A stretch of DNA of 64,000 bases, from positions 372,001 to 436,000 of the forward strand of contig NZ_QTJY01000003.1 of NCBI RefSeq assembly GCF_003703975.1, in the 5' to 3' direction. Of the stretch, positions 34,057 through 42,825 are shown in pieces (within the stretch, counting starts at the first letter, position 1; each line of letters begins with the position of its first letter). The DNA comes from Larkinella soli. GTDB lineage: Bacteria; Bacteroidota; Bacteroidia; Cytophagales; Spirosomataceae. The translations under genes were made by a program, and so were the position numbers. The notes below the pieces were generated by a model. That model was not told the origin of the DNA and ran no database searches. It saw only the letters and a program-made list of their open reading frames with translations.

Positions 34057-36063
34057 ATGAAAAACGAACAATCGGAGCTTTTAACCGCGCCGTATGCCCA
34101 AAACGTTTACCCGAAATCCCTCAAGCATTTATTCCGAAAGACGATCCGTCCGACCGCCCGGCTTTGCCGGTTCCTCCGGCTCTGGCCGGCCCTGCTGACG
34201 GCGCCCGCCCTGGCCCAGGTGGCCCCGCCGGCCTCCCCCAGTGAACTGAAAAAGCTGAGCCTCGAACAACTGATGGACGTCGAGGTGACGCTGGTTTCCC
34301 GGACGCCCCAGAAACTCTCCGAAGTGGCCTCGGCCATCCAGGTCCTGACCGGGGCCGACATCCGGCGCTCGGGCGCCACCAACATCCCCGAAGCCCTGCG
34401 GCTGATTCCGAACCTGCAGGTGGCCCAGCTCAACGCCAGCACCTGGATCATCAGCGCCCGGGGCTTCAATACCATCTTCGCCAACAAACTGCTGGTCATG
34501 ATCGACGGGCGGACGGTCTATACACCGTTCTTCGGCGGGGTGCTTTGGGAGCAGCAGAACATTCCGCTGGAGGATGTCGAGCGCATCGAGGTGGTGAGCG
34601 GCCCGGGCGGCACGCTCTGGGGAGCCAACGCCGTCAACGGCGTCATCAACATCGTCACCAAAAGCTCCGCCGAAACGCAGGGAGCCTACGTCTCCGTTTC
34701 GGCCGGTAACTTCCTGAAAAATCAGATCGACGCGCGCTACGGCGGCCGCATCTCCGACCAGCTGACCTACCGGATTTACGGCCAGCATTTCGAGCGTGAA
34801 CCGACGCTCCTGCCCTCCGGGGACGAGAACCGCGACCGCTGGCGGATGACCCAGGGCGGCTTTCGCGTCGACTGGGCCGCCACGGCGAGGGATCAGGTGG
34901 CCTTCACCGGGAATTTCTCCGGGGGCGCCCGCTACCTGGCGCTGGGTAAATCCCGGCTCGACGGCCAGAACGTGCTGGGCCGCTGGACCCGCCGGTATTC
35001 CGAACAGTCGGAACTGATTGTGCAGCTGTACTACGACCGGTATTACCGGAACGACGCCAACGCTACCGGCTCCGACCGCCTGACCACCTACGACTTTGAT
35101 TTTCAGCACCGGTTTCCGATAAAAAACCGCCACAGCATCCTCTGGGGACTCGGCTACCGGCTGGCCCGCGACTTTACGGAATGGCGGACCAACACCACAG
35201 CCATCCTGCCCAACCGGAAGGATCTGCCGCTGTATACGGGTTTCGTGCAGGATGAAATCGCGCTGCACCCGAAGCTGAAGCTGACGCTGGGCACCAAACT
35301 GCTGCATAACGTCTACAGCGGTTTCGAACTTCAGCCGAGCGCCCGTCTGGCCTGGGCGGTCCGGCGCGATAACCTGCTGTGGGCGGCCGTTTCGCGGGCC
35401 GTCCGGACGCCGAGCCGGCTGGACGTCGATTATTTCCTGCCGGCCTATCCCGTACCGCCGACGCAGCCCAGCGTGGCCGGGGGGCCGAATTTCGTGTCCG
35501 AGAAGGTCGTTGCCTGGGAACTGGGCTACCGCTGGCAGCCGGCCGCCGGCGTCCACTTCTCCCTGGCCGGTTTCTATAATGTCTACCGGGACATTTACAG
35601 CGTGGAAGCCCTGCCCGGAACCCTCACCTACCAGATCCAGAACGGCTCGGAAGGCGAATCGTGGGGCGGTGAACTGGCGGTCGGACTGCAGGTGTCGCCC
35701 GGCTGGCGGCTTCGGGGCGGGTATACGTATCTGGACAAGGACCTGCGGGCCAAACCCGGTCGTTCCTTCAACCCCGATTACCTCGGCAACGACGTCAAAA
35801 ACCGGGCGATGCTGCAATCCATGCTGAACCTGCCGGCCGGCTTCCAGCTGGATCTGATCGGGCAGTATTTCGATTACCTGCCCAAAACCCTGGCGACTGC
35901 CCGGGTTCCCTCCTACCTCACCTTCGATGCAAGGCTGGCCTGGAGCGCCCGATGGCTCGAACTTGCCCTCGTTGGTCAGAACCTGGCGAAAGATCGCCAT
36001 ATCGAGTTCGGCACGCTGTACATCCCCCGGAGCTATTACGCGAAAATTTCGGCCCGGTTTTGA
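34057..36063 (+). CDS. TonB-dependent receptor, first gene of a YfiR/kinase operon
   Basis: A 668-residue outer-membrane receptor. A long basic N-terminus precedes the export hydrophobic stretch (about 40-54). A plug domain follows (VEVTLVSRTPQKLSEVASAIQVLTG; RGFNTIFANKLLVMIDGRTVYTP, each in part; VERIEVVSGPGGTLWGANAVNGVINIVTK region), then a 22-strand-type barrel ending in IPRSYYAKISARF. There is no N-terminal carboxypeptidase-like extension and no SusD gene, unlike polysaccharide systems. It resembles vitamin-B12/siderophore-type receptors. A yfiR-like gene starts 35 bp downstream, arguing for a signalling or ligand-delivery role. Confidence 0.92.
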   Translation: MKNEQSELLTAPYAQNVYPKSLKHLFRKTIRPTARLCRFLRLWPALLTAPALAQVAPPASPSELKKLSLEQLMDVEVTLVSRTPQKLSEVASAIQVLTGADIRRSGATNIPEALRLIPNLQVAQLNASTWIISARGFNTIFANKLLVMIDGRTVYTPFFGGVLWEQQNIPLEDVERIEVVSGPGGTLWGANAVNGVINIVTKSSAETQGAYVSVSAGNFLKNQIDARYGGRISDQLTYRIYGQHFEREPTLLPSGDENRDRWRMTQGGFRVDWAATARDQVAFTGNFSGGARYLALGKSRLDGQNVLGRWTRRYSEQSELIVQLYYDRYYRNDANATGSDRLTTYDFDFQHRFPIKNRHSILWGLGYRLARDFTEWRTNTTAILPNRKDLPLYTGFVQDEIALHPKLKLTLGTKLLHNVYSGFELQPSARLAWAVRRDNLLWAAVSRAVRTPSRLDVDYFLPAYPVPPTQPSVAGGPNFVSEKVVAWELGYRWQPAAGVHFSLAGFYNVYRDIYSVEALPGTLTYQIQNGSEGESWGGELAVGLQVSPGWRLRGGYTYLDKDLRAKPGRSFNPDYLGNDVKNRAMLQSMLNLPAGFQLDLIGQYFDYLPKTLATARVPSYLTFDARLAWSARWLELALVGQNLAKDRHIEFGTLYIPRSYYAKISARF

Positions 36064-36098
36064 TTACTTTACATCGACAGGCATTTCCCCGAGAGAAC

Positions 36099-36623
36099 AT
36101 GAGATTACTGGTAACATGGTTACTGATCGGCGTTCTGGCGCAGGCACGGGCCCAACCCATGCCCGCGTCGGAAGTCAGCGTCAAGGCCGTGTTTATCTAT
36201 AATTTCACCCGCTTCGTCGAATGGCCCGAAACCGCCTTTTCATCCCCGGACGCCCCGTTCGTCATCGGTATTTTCGGCGCCGACCCCTTCGGGTCGGTGA
36301 TGGCCGAGACGGTGGCCGGGGAAAAGGTGGGCAACCACCCGATCCATGTACAGCGGTATCGCGACCCGGCCGGGCTCGCCGACTGCCATCTGGTTTATGT
36401 CGGGTCCCGGGAGGCCGAGGTGGTCCGGGAAATGCTGGCCTCGCTGGGCCGGCGGGCCGTGCTGACGGTCGGGGAAGCCGTGCCTTTTAACCGGATGGGC
36501 GGCATGATTCGTTTTCTCACCCGAAACAATAAGATTCGTTTCGAGATTAATGCATCGGCAGCCCGGGCCGTTCAGCTAAATATCAGCTCCAAACTGCTGA
36601 ACGTCGCGGAAGCCGTAAATTAG
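36099..36623 (+). CDS. YfiR-family (DUF4154) periplasmic regulator
   Basis: A 174-residue exported protein, with signal peptide about 1-18 (cleavage after ARAQ). The mature part begins with the family hallmark VKAVFIYNFTRFVEWP and contains VIGIFGADPFG and the closing MIRFLTRNNKIRFEIN. Pseudomonas YfiR holds the diguanylate cyclase YfiN inactive by binding its periplasmic side, under redox control through cysteines. Here the single mature cysteine (in DCHLVYVGS) cannot form that intramolecular pair. It sits between a TonB receptor (35 bp) and a histidine kinase (5 bp). Confidence 0.9.
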   Translation: MRLLVTWLLIGVLAQARAQPMPASEVSVKAVFIYNFTRFVEWPETAFSSPDAPFVIGIFGADPFGSVMAETVAGEKVGNHPIHVQRYRDPAGLADCHLVYVGSREAEVVREMLASLGRRAVLTVGEAVPFNRMGGMIRFLTRNNKIRFEINASAARAVQLNISSKLLNVAEAVN

Positions 36624-36628
36624 TTCTG

Positions 36629-38149
36629 ATGGAACCTCATAAGCCCAAAGCCGCCCCGATTCAGCGTCAGCTCATGAACGTTATGCTGCTGACGAGCGGG
36701 TCGGTACTGGCGCTGACCTGTCTGGCTTTTTTCGTTTACGAGTACTTCACCTTCCGGGAAACCCTTAAAAACCAGCTGACGATGCTGGGCGAGATCATTG
36801 CCGCCAACAGTACGGCCGCCCTGGCTTTCGACGACCCCGACGACGCCGAAGAACTGCTCAGCGCCCTGCGGACCAACCGCCATATCGTGGCGGCCTGTCT
36901 GTACGACAAGGAGGGCCGGATTTTTGCCCGGTATCCCGCCGACGCGCCCGCCGATCAGTTCCCGTCCTACCTGCCCGCCAGAAACTACCGGTTTTCGGGC
37001 AGCTACCTCGAAGGGTTCCAGCCGGTGGTGCAGGGCCGCACCCAGCTCGGCAGCCTGTATCTGAAATCGGATATGGAAGCGATGTTCGAGCGATTCAGCC
37101 GGTATGCGCTGATTGCGGCCACGGTGGTCGGGGTGATGCTGGGGCTGGCCTACCTGCTGTCGCGACGGCTCCAGCGCCGGATCTCCCGGCCGATTCTGGC
37201 CCTCGCCCAGACGGCCGGCCAGGTGTCCCGCGATCATAACTACAGCGTGCGGGCCACGAAATACCAGGAGGATGAGGTGGGCCTGCTCACGGACGCCTTC
37301 AACCTGATGCTGACCCAGATCGACCGGCAGAACTCCGAAATTCTGGCCATGAACCAGCAACTGGAGGAGCGGATCAAAGCCCGGACGCAGGAACTGGAGA
37401 AGACCAACGACGAGCTGACGGTAGTCAACGGAAAACTGGTGAAATCGAACCGCGACCTGGAGCAGTTCGCCAACGTGGCCTCCCACGACCTTCAGGAGCC
37501 CCTGCGGAAAATTCAGATGTTTGCCCAGCTGGTGGAGAACAGCATCGATGACCCGTCTCTGGCCCGGGAGTATACGGACAAAATCAAGAACGCGGCCAAC
37601 CGGATGACGACGCTCATCAAATCGGTGCTCAACTACAGCCGGCTTTCCAACCACAGCGAGCCGTTCATCCCGATCGATCTCAATGAGGTGATCGGGCAGA
37701 TCCAGGCGGATTTCGAACTGCTCATCACGGAGAAAAACGCCACCGTTACGGCCCGGGACCTGCCGGTGATTCAGGGTATCCCGCTACAGATCAACCAGTT
37801 GTTTTCCAACCTGATCGGCAATGCGCTGAAGTTCTGCGACAAAACCCCGCAGATCGTCATCACGGCCCGTGTCCATGAGCCGGGCCGTTCCCGGCTGCCG
37901 GAGGAGCTGACCGAGGGCCGGGGATACGCCGAACTGATGGTGGAAGACAACGGCATCGGCTTCGACACCAGCTATTCCCGGAAAATCTTCACCATCTTCC
38001 AGCGGCTGCACACGCAGAAGGAATACCCCGGCACCGGCATCGGCCTGGCCCTCTGCAAACGGATCGTCGAGAACCACGCCGGCACCATCACCGTCGAAAG
38101 CGAGGTCGGCCGGGGCACCCGGTTTTATGTTTACCTTCCCATGAACTGA
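36629..38149 (+). CDS. Membrane histidine kinase with CHASE8-like periplasmic domain
   Basis: A 506-residue kinase. Helix TM1 (about 18-37) precedes a periplasmic domain of about 115 residues with LGEIIAANSTAALAFDDPDDAEELLSAL (in part) and AACLYDKEGRIFARYP, which read as the CHASE8 domain of YfiN-type proteins. TM2 (about 155-178), HAMP, a coiled coil, HisKA (ASHDLQEPLRKIQ) and HATPase_c (DNGIGF, GTGIGLAL) follow. In YfiN the same sensory half drives GGDEF; here it drives a kinase. No receiver gene is adjacent. A hairpin overlaps the stop codon. Confidence 0.9.
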   Translation: MEPHKPKAAPIQRQLMNVMLLTSGSVLALTCLAFFVYEYFTFRETLKNQLTMLGEIIAANSTAALAFDDPDDAEELLSALRTNRHIVAACLYDKEGRIFARYPADAPADQFPSYLPARNYRFSGSYLEGFQPVVQGRTQLGSLYLKSDMEAMFERFSRYALIAATVVGVMLGLAYLLSRRLQRRISRPILALAQTAGQVSRDHNYSVRATKYQEDEVGLLTDAFNLMLTQIDRQNSEILAMNQQLEERIKARTQELEKTNDELTVVNGKLVKSNRDLEQFANVASHDLQEPLRKIQMFAQLVENSIDDPSLAREYTDKIKNAANRMTTLIKSVLNYSRLSNHSEPFIPIDLNEVIGQIQADFELLITEKNATVTARDLPVIQGIPLQINQLFSNLIGNALKFCDKTPQIVITARVHEPGRSRLPEELTEGRGYAELMVEDNGIGFDTSYSRKIFTIFQRLHTQKEYPGTGIGLALCKRIVENHAGTITVESEVGRGTRFYVYLPMN

Positions 38150-38170
38150 TCGGCCGGATCAGTCTTTCTT
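38146..38170 (+). terminator. Hairpin terminator overlapping the kinase stop codon
   Basis: CTGATC-GGCCG-GATCAG is a near-perfect palindrome that contains the TGA stop, followed by TCTTTCTT. It would end the receptor/YfiR/kinase operon, but it also overlaps the last codons of the convergent gene. Confidence 0.5.
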
Positions 38171-39067
38171 AAAGTCGGCCAGCGTCCCGGTGATGCGGGT
38201 TTTCATGACACTGTTTTTGAACATGGGGTTGTCGCCTTCCGTCACCAGTTTAGAGGTAAACGTCACCAGAAAGGGGGTATCCTTCTTGTCGAAGAGCATT
38301 TTGGGCAGCAGGGCGAGCGTCTGGCCGGGTTTGAGCGTCACGGGAAACACCACGGGCGTCGTCGCCTGTTTCCGGATCAGCACCGGCTCCGGCTGACTGC
38401 CGTCGGCAATCTCCTTTCCGTTGATCGACACGGTATAGTGGGTGTCGGTAAAGTTGAACGGGAAGCGGTTTTTGTTGACGACGCTGACTTTGGTCGCCAC
38501 GTCGGTTTCCTTCAGGCCTACCTTGCCGAAGTTGATGTCCTCCACCTTGATTTCGGGCAGGTAGAAGGTCGGCATCCGGCGGGTGATGGTTTGCCGGAAC
38601 GTGCGGTCGCCCAGGATCGGCACGTCGAGGTCGAAGCTGCTGCGGACGGTGTAAGTCGTGCTGTCGATGTCCTTCTGATCCAGCGTTTTCAGCACGGCCA
38701 GCAGCTTTTTGTTGTCGATCACCATCGGCAGTTTCACCAGGGTGCTGTCCCGGGATTCGATCTCGATGGGTTTGGCGTAGGTGTCCTCGATCACGGGTGT
38801 ATTGGCGATCAGGACCGTATAATTGAGCCGGTTGGCTTTGAAACCCACCGGCAGCGGGTTGTCGATCAGCATCTCGACGGTCAGGTGCGTCCGGTCGTCG
38901 TCGATGCTCGTGATGTTCATCGTGCTCATCTCCAGCCGGGGTTTGAGCGTATCGTTGAAGGCTCCGCCTTCGGCTTCTGCGTTGTTTTTCAGGCGGCTAT
39001 ACCAGATCCAGGCTCCGACGAAACCAATCAGCAGGAGAGCCAGCGCAATGATCCATCCCTTTTTCAT
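38159..39067 (-). CDS. LEA type 2-like (WHy-domain) membrane-anchored protein
   Basis: A 302-residue protein with one N-terminal membrane helix (about 4-23). Two immunoglobulin-like LEA14/WHy units follow (about 45-165 and 170-295), with IDNPLPVGFKANRLNYTVLI and VVNKNRFPFNFTDTHYTVSI as the matching signature blocks. LEA2 domains are linked to desiccation and stress tolerance and to envelope lipid contact in other bacteria; the role here is open. Its ATG overlaps the stop of the cyanophycinase gene by 4 bp, so the two are coupled. Confidence 0.85.
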   Translation of the reverse strand: MKKGWIIALALLLIGFVGAWIWYSRLKNNAEAEGGAFNDTLKPRLEMSTMNITSIDDDRTHLTVEMLIDNPLPVGFKANRLNYTVLIANTPVIEDTYAKPIEIESRDSTLVKLPMVIDNKKLLAVLKTLDQKDIDSTTYTVRSSFDLDVPILGDRTFRQTITRRMPTFYLPEIKVEDINFGKVGLKETDVATKVSVVNKNRFPFNFTDTHYTVSINGKEIADGSQPEPVLIRKQATTPVVFPVTLKPGQTLALLPKMLFDKKDTPFLVTFTSKLVTEGDNPMFKNSVMKTRITGTLADFKKD

Positions 39068-39957
39068 ACCGTTGGCTTGTGTGTTTTTTCTTCCGTACTT
39101 CCGAGCGGAATAAACTTCCGCTCCCGGATAAGATATCGGGCGCCGGCCGCCAGCATCCGCACCCGCAGGCCGTCGAGGTAAACCGGTTCCAGCTCCTTGA
39201 CGAGGTGGTAGTTGGTTACCTGGATGGCATCCGTCTCCAGAATAGTAACCACGCCGGAGCCGATGGGTTTCAACCGGTTTCCTTCGGTGATCACCACGCC
39301 CGTGTCGGCACACAGGCCGAGGCCGACCAGACCGGGATTTCGAAGCAGGGCCTCGGTCAGCCGGGGCAGGCGGCTGCGCTGCATGAAGTGAGTGTCGATA
39401 ATGACTTCCGGCACCAGCGCCAGCCCCTTTTCGGTTTCCACCATTCCCTTGATGAGTGACTCACCGCTCTTGCCGTCCTTGATAGCCAGGCGGGCCATGG
39501 CCGCGGCCCCGGCGCTGGTGCCGGCAATGACGAACCCTTCGTTCCAGTAGCGGTCCACCATCCGGCGGCAGAAATCGCTGTCGGCGAACTTTTCGATCAG
39601 GATCGACTGGTCGCCCCCGGTAAACATGATTCCGTCGGCCTGCTCCAGCTTCTTCAGGTTTTCCTTCCGGTCCGTATCCTCCGGTTTTTCGACGTACATG
39701 ATTTCGACCTCTTTGCAGCCCAGGCTTTTAAAGGCGTCGATATACACTTTGGCCATTTCTTTCGGAACGTCGGAGGCCGCCGGAATCACGAGAATCTTCG
39801 TCTCCGGGCCTTTCATTTCCAGCAGCACTTCCTGCAGAATGCCGTTTTTGAAAAAATCAACCTGCTGCATCTGGCCTCCGGAGGCATTATCCTCCGGTCC
39901 GTGAGCTTCATTTCCTCCAATAGGAATCAACTTCCCCTTCGGTACGATCGTATCCAT
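39064..39957 (-). CDS. cphB: Cyanophycinase (peptidase S51)
   Basis: A 297-residue serine peptidase that releases beta-Asp-Arg dipeptides from cyanophycin. The N-terminal IPIGGNEAHG, the MFTGGDQS turn and the nucleophile elbow AGTSAGAAAM (catalytic Ser) are those of cytosolic S51 cyanophycinases. No signal peptide is seen. No cyanophycin synthetase or isoaspartyl dipeptidase is in this window, so either the polymer genes are elsewhere or the enzyme serves scavenging. It is translationally coupled to the LEA2-like gene. Confidence 0.9.
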   Translation of the reverse strand: MDTIVPKGKLIPIGGNEAHGPEDNASGGQMQQVDFFKNGILQEVLLEMKGPETKILVIPAASDVPKEMAKVYIDAFKSLGCKEVEIMYVEKPEDTDRKENLKKLEQADGIMFTGGDQSILIEKFADSDFCRRMVDRYWNEGFVIAGTSAGAAAMARLAIKDGKSGESLIKGMVETEKGLALVPEVIIDTHFMQRSRLPRLTEALLRNPGLVGLGLCADTGVVITEGNRLKPIGSGVVTILETDAIQVTNYHLVKELEPVYLDGLRVRMLAAGARYLIRERKFIPLGSTEEKTHKPTV

Positions 39958-40024
39958 TTCTCAATGGGTTCAATGGTCTGTTTATTAAAGAGCAACCTGC
40001 TCACCTTCATCCGTTTTGCATCGT

Positions 40025-41872
40025 TCATTCCGAATAGCCCAGAATCAGGATCGATTCCGGCTGCAGACGGACGGTATCCCCGGTCGGCGCTTCGCCGGCA
40101 ATAGCCCCCGGCCCCCGCCATTCGCTGTCCGACGAGTCCAGAATCCGGGTGAATCCCCGACCGGTTTCCGGGAGCGTCAGGGTCTGCGGTTCCGGCGAAA
40201 AGTTCATCAGGCAAAGCACGTGCTGGTCGTCGTTCCAGCGGTGCAGGCGGAGGGTTTTGGTCTTCTCCCAGGCTTCCACCTCCAGGTTCCGGCGCGAAAG
40301 CCGGGCCAGGGCGGGGTGTTCCTTCCGCAGGGCGATGAGGGTGCGGTAAAACCGGAACATCGTCCGGTGCGGCTCCTGCCCCACCCGTTCCCATTGCAGC
40401 TTCGACGCCTGAAAGGTGTCTTCGGAAATCGGGTCCGGTACTTCGCCTTCCGAATGAAAAGCCGCAAATTCGGCTTTCCGGCCTTCCCGAACGGCCTCCA
40501 CCAGGTCGGCTTCCGAATGGCTCACGAAATACTGAAAGGGGTTCGGCTCGCTCCACTCCTCGCCCATGAACAGCAGCGGCAGATACGGGCTGACCAGCAC
40601 GGCCGCGGCCATGAGCTTCTGCATCTCGAAACTGACCAGCCGGCTGGTGCGCTCGCCCAGCATCCGGTTGCCGATCTGGTCGTGATTCTGGGAAAAGACA
40701 ATGAACTGACGGCCCGGATTGGCTTCGGCCGGAACCCCAAACTTTCGCTTGCGGTGTTCGGAATACTGCCCGTCATAAACGTAGGCGTCGCGGTATGACT
40801 TGGCGAGGTGTAGGATGCCGTTGAAATCGGAGTAATAACCCAGCGGTTTCTCGCCCGCCGTGACCCGCAGGGCGTGGTGGAATTCGTCGATCCACTGCGC
40901 ATCCATGCCGAAACCGCCGGCCTCGGGCCGGTCGATGAACCGGGTATCGTTCAGATCGGACTCCACCATCAGGTAATGCCGGCGGCCGGTCTCCTCCATC
41001 AGCTTCCGGGCGTTCCGGCCGATCTCGGTCAGGATGTGGACGGGGCTGAAATCCCTGATGGCGTGGACGGCATCGAGCCGCAGGGCGTCGATGTGAAAAT
41101 CCCGGAACCACATGAGCGCATTCTCAATGAAATACTCCCGGACACCGTCGCTCCAGGCGTCGTCGAAGTTAATGGCATTGCCCCAGGGGGTGCAGTATTT
41201 GGCGGTGAAATACGGCCCGAACCGGCTGAAGTAGTTCCCCTCGGGCCCCATGTGGTTATAAACTACGTCGAGCACCACGGCCAGCCCCTTCCGGTGGCAG
41301 GCATCGACCAGGTGCTGAAGCCCCCGCGCTCCGCCGTAGCTGTGCTGAACGGCATAGGGATATACGCCGTCGTAGCCCCAGTTTCGTCCTCCGGGGAACT
41401 GCGCCACCGGCATGAGTTCGATGGCCGTGACACCGAGGTCGATGAGGTGGTCAAGTTTTTCTTCCAGCGCCCGGAATGTCCCCGCGGGCGTAAACGTTCC
41501 GACGTGCAGCTCGTAAATCACATACTGATCGAGCGGATGGTTTTGCCACCCGCCGTCCGACCATCCGAAATCGCCGGGGTCCAGGGCTTCGGAAGCTTCG
41601 TGGACCCCGTCCGGCTGCGATAGGGAGGCCGGGTCGGGAAACGATTGCTCGCCGTCCAGCCGGATTTTATACCGGTCGCCGGGTTTGATCCGATCGGTGG
41701 TCAGGGTCCAGTAGCCGTCGGCTTCAGGGGATAGCGCCAGGGTCTGCCCGGCTTCGGTCAGTTCCACCGCTACCTGACGGGCTTCCGGCGCCCATACCCG
41801 GACGACGGCGGTATTCTGCTGAAAAGAAATTCCGGGGGTGTGTTTTCGTACTTCAATAGTCTGCATATGCAT
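40025..41872 (-). CDS. treZ: Malto-oligosyltrehalose trehalohydrolase
   Basis: A 615-residue GH13 enzyme that hydrolyses maltooligosyl-trehalose to free trehalose. An N-terminal CBM48-like domain (about 10-100; VRVWAPEARQVAVEL) precedes the TIM barrel with the GH13 regions VVYNHMGPEGNY, DALRLDAVHAI (nucleophile Asp), MVESDLND (acid Glu) and FSQNHDQIGNR (third Asp). The FHIDALRLD and FMGEEWSE blocks fit TreZ rather than branching enzyme. TreY, its usual partner, is not in the window. Trehalose would serve as an osmolyte. Confidence 0.93.
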   Translation of the reverse strand: MHMQTIEVRKHTPGISFQQNTAVVRVWAPEARQVAVELTEAGQTLALSPEADGYWTLTTDRIKPGDRYKIRLDGEQSFPDPASLSQPDGVHEASEALDPGDFGWSDGGWQNHPLDQYVIYELHVGTFTPAGTFRALEEKLDHLIDLGVTAIELMPVAQFPGGRNWGYDGVYPYAVQHSYGGARGLQHLVDACHRKGLAVVLDVVYNHMGPEGNYFSRFGPYFTAKYCTPWGNAINFDDAWSDGVREYFIENALMWFRDFHIDALRLDAVHAIRDFSPVHILTEIGRNARKLMEETGRRHYLMVESDLNDTRFIDRPEAGGFGMDAQWIDEFHHALRVTAGEKPLGYYSDFNGILHLAKSYRDAYVYDGQYSEHRKRKFGVPAEANPGRQFIVFSQNHDQIGNRMLGERTSRLVSFEMQKLMAAAVLVSPYLPLLFMGEEWSEPNPFQYFVSHSEADLVEAVREGRKAEFAAFHSEGEVPDPISEDTFQASKLQWERVGQEPHRTMFRFYRTLIALRKEHPALARLSRRNLEVEAWEKTKTLRLHRWNDDQHVLCLMNFSPEPQTLTLPETGRGFTRILDSSDSEWRGPGAIAGEAPTGDTVRLQPESILILGYSE

Positions 41873-41890
41873 CGGAAAAAGTATTCGTCT

Positions 41891-42613
41891 TTACATCGGT
41901 ATGTAGGTCAGCTGAACGATGAAGCCCTGCGAACCGTCCTGATTGCTCCTCTGCCAGCCCAGCGCGAGGGCGAAATGCCTGACGGGAAACACCTCGATCC
42001 CGGCCGACAGCTGCCCCAGGGCATGGCCGCCCGAAATCCAGTCGGCCAGCAGGTGCAGTTTCTGGTAAATGATGCCGGCATCGATCCCGGCCTGAACCCC
42101 GGCCCGGGGGCCGTCGCTCAGGAAGCGGGGGTTGCCGAAATAGCCGCCGACCGCCAGCTTATAATGTTCCTCATCCAGCGAAGCCGCCAGATTGAGGTAG
42201 GTGTAATAGACCGGTTTGGTTCGCCCGCCCGACCCCAGGTTCAGCCCGCCCTGCCCGCCGACCCCGATCCGGAACGTCTCGTTCAGTTCGACGGCCTTCT
42301 GCGCGTTGACCAGCAGCAGCGGAGCGAACGGCATGGCCGTCGTGGTGTCGTTGCGGATAAACCGTCGCCGGCTGGTCTCATAATCCACGTTGTACAGGTT
42401 CAGGCCGATTTCCCAGTCCCTGCTCAGTCCGTAGGAGAAGGTGGTCGTCGAACGCAGGAGGTCCTGTACCTCCACCTGCTCCTGAACGAGCGCTTTCCTT
42501 TCGGGGGTAATGTCCGAGGACGGCACGTTGAAAATGGTTTGCTGGGCCTGAACGGTCGTAAACGTAAATAGGGTCAAAAATCCGAATGCATGTAAGTGAA
42601 TCTTCTTTTCCAT
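41891..42613 (-). CDS. Outer-membrane beta-barrel protein, unknown function
   Basis: A 240-residue exported protein. The ATG at 42613 gives a signal peptide (MEKKIHLHAFGFLTLFTF, cleavage near VQAQ). Alternating hydrophobic strands then run to the C-terminus (FSYGLSRDWEIGLNLY, YYTYLNLAASLDEEHYKLAVGGYFG, ending IVQLTYIPM). The pattern is that of the porin-like or DUF3078/OMP_b-brl type, but I cannot name a family. It shares strand with treZ at an 18-bp distance, so cotranscription is likely. Confidence 0.65.
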   Translation of the reverse strand: MEKKIHLHAFGFLTLFTFTTVQAQQTIFNVPSSDITPERKALVQEQVEVQDLLRSTTTFSYGLSRDWEIGLNLYNVDYETSRRRFIRNDTTTAMPFAPLLLVNAQKAVELNETFRIGVGGQGGLNLGSGGRTKPVYYTYLNLAASLDEEHYKLAVGGYFGNPRFLSDGPRAGVQAGIDAGIIYQKLHLLADWISGGHALGQLSAGIEVFPVRHFALALGWQRSNQDGSQGFIVQLTYIPM

Positions 42614-42825
42614 AGGAAGATGATCCTGTCCGCAGGAAAACTCCGGTCCGGGGAAAAAGTTGGCCATATCGGCAACCGATGAGGATTTGGCCATCCTGGG
42701 TCGGGGGCGCGGACCACTCCCTCACTAAAATATATGAACGAAGACTGAGCCGAGAATGGAAGGGTTTATCGCTCAGTCCTGTGCACTTCAATCCATGTCA
42801 TTTTATGTAAAACTTCGACGAATCA

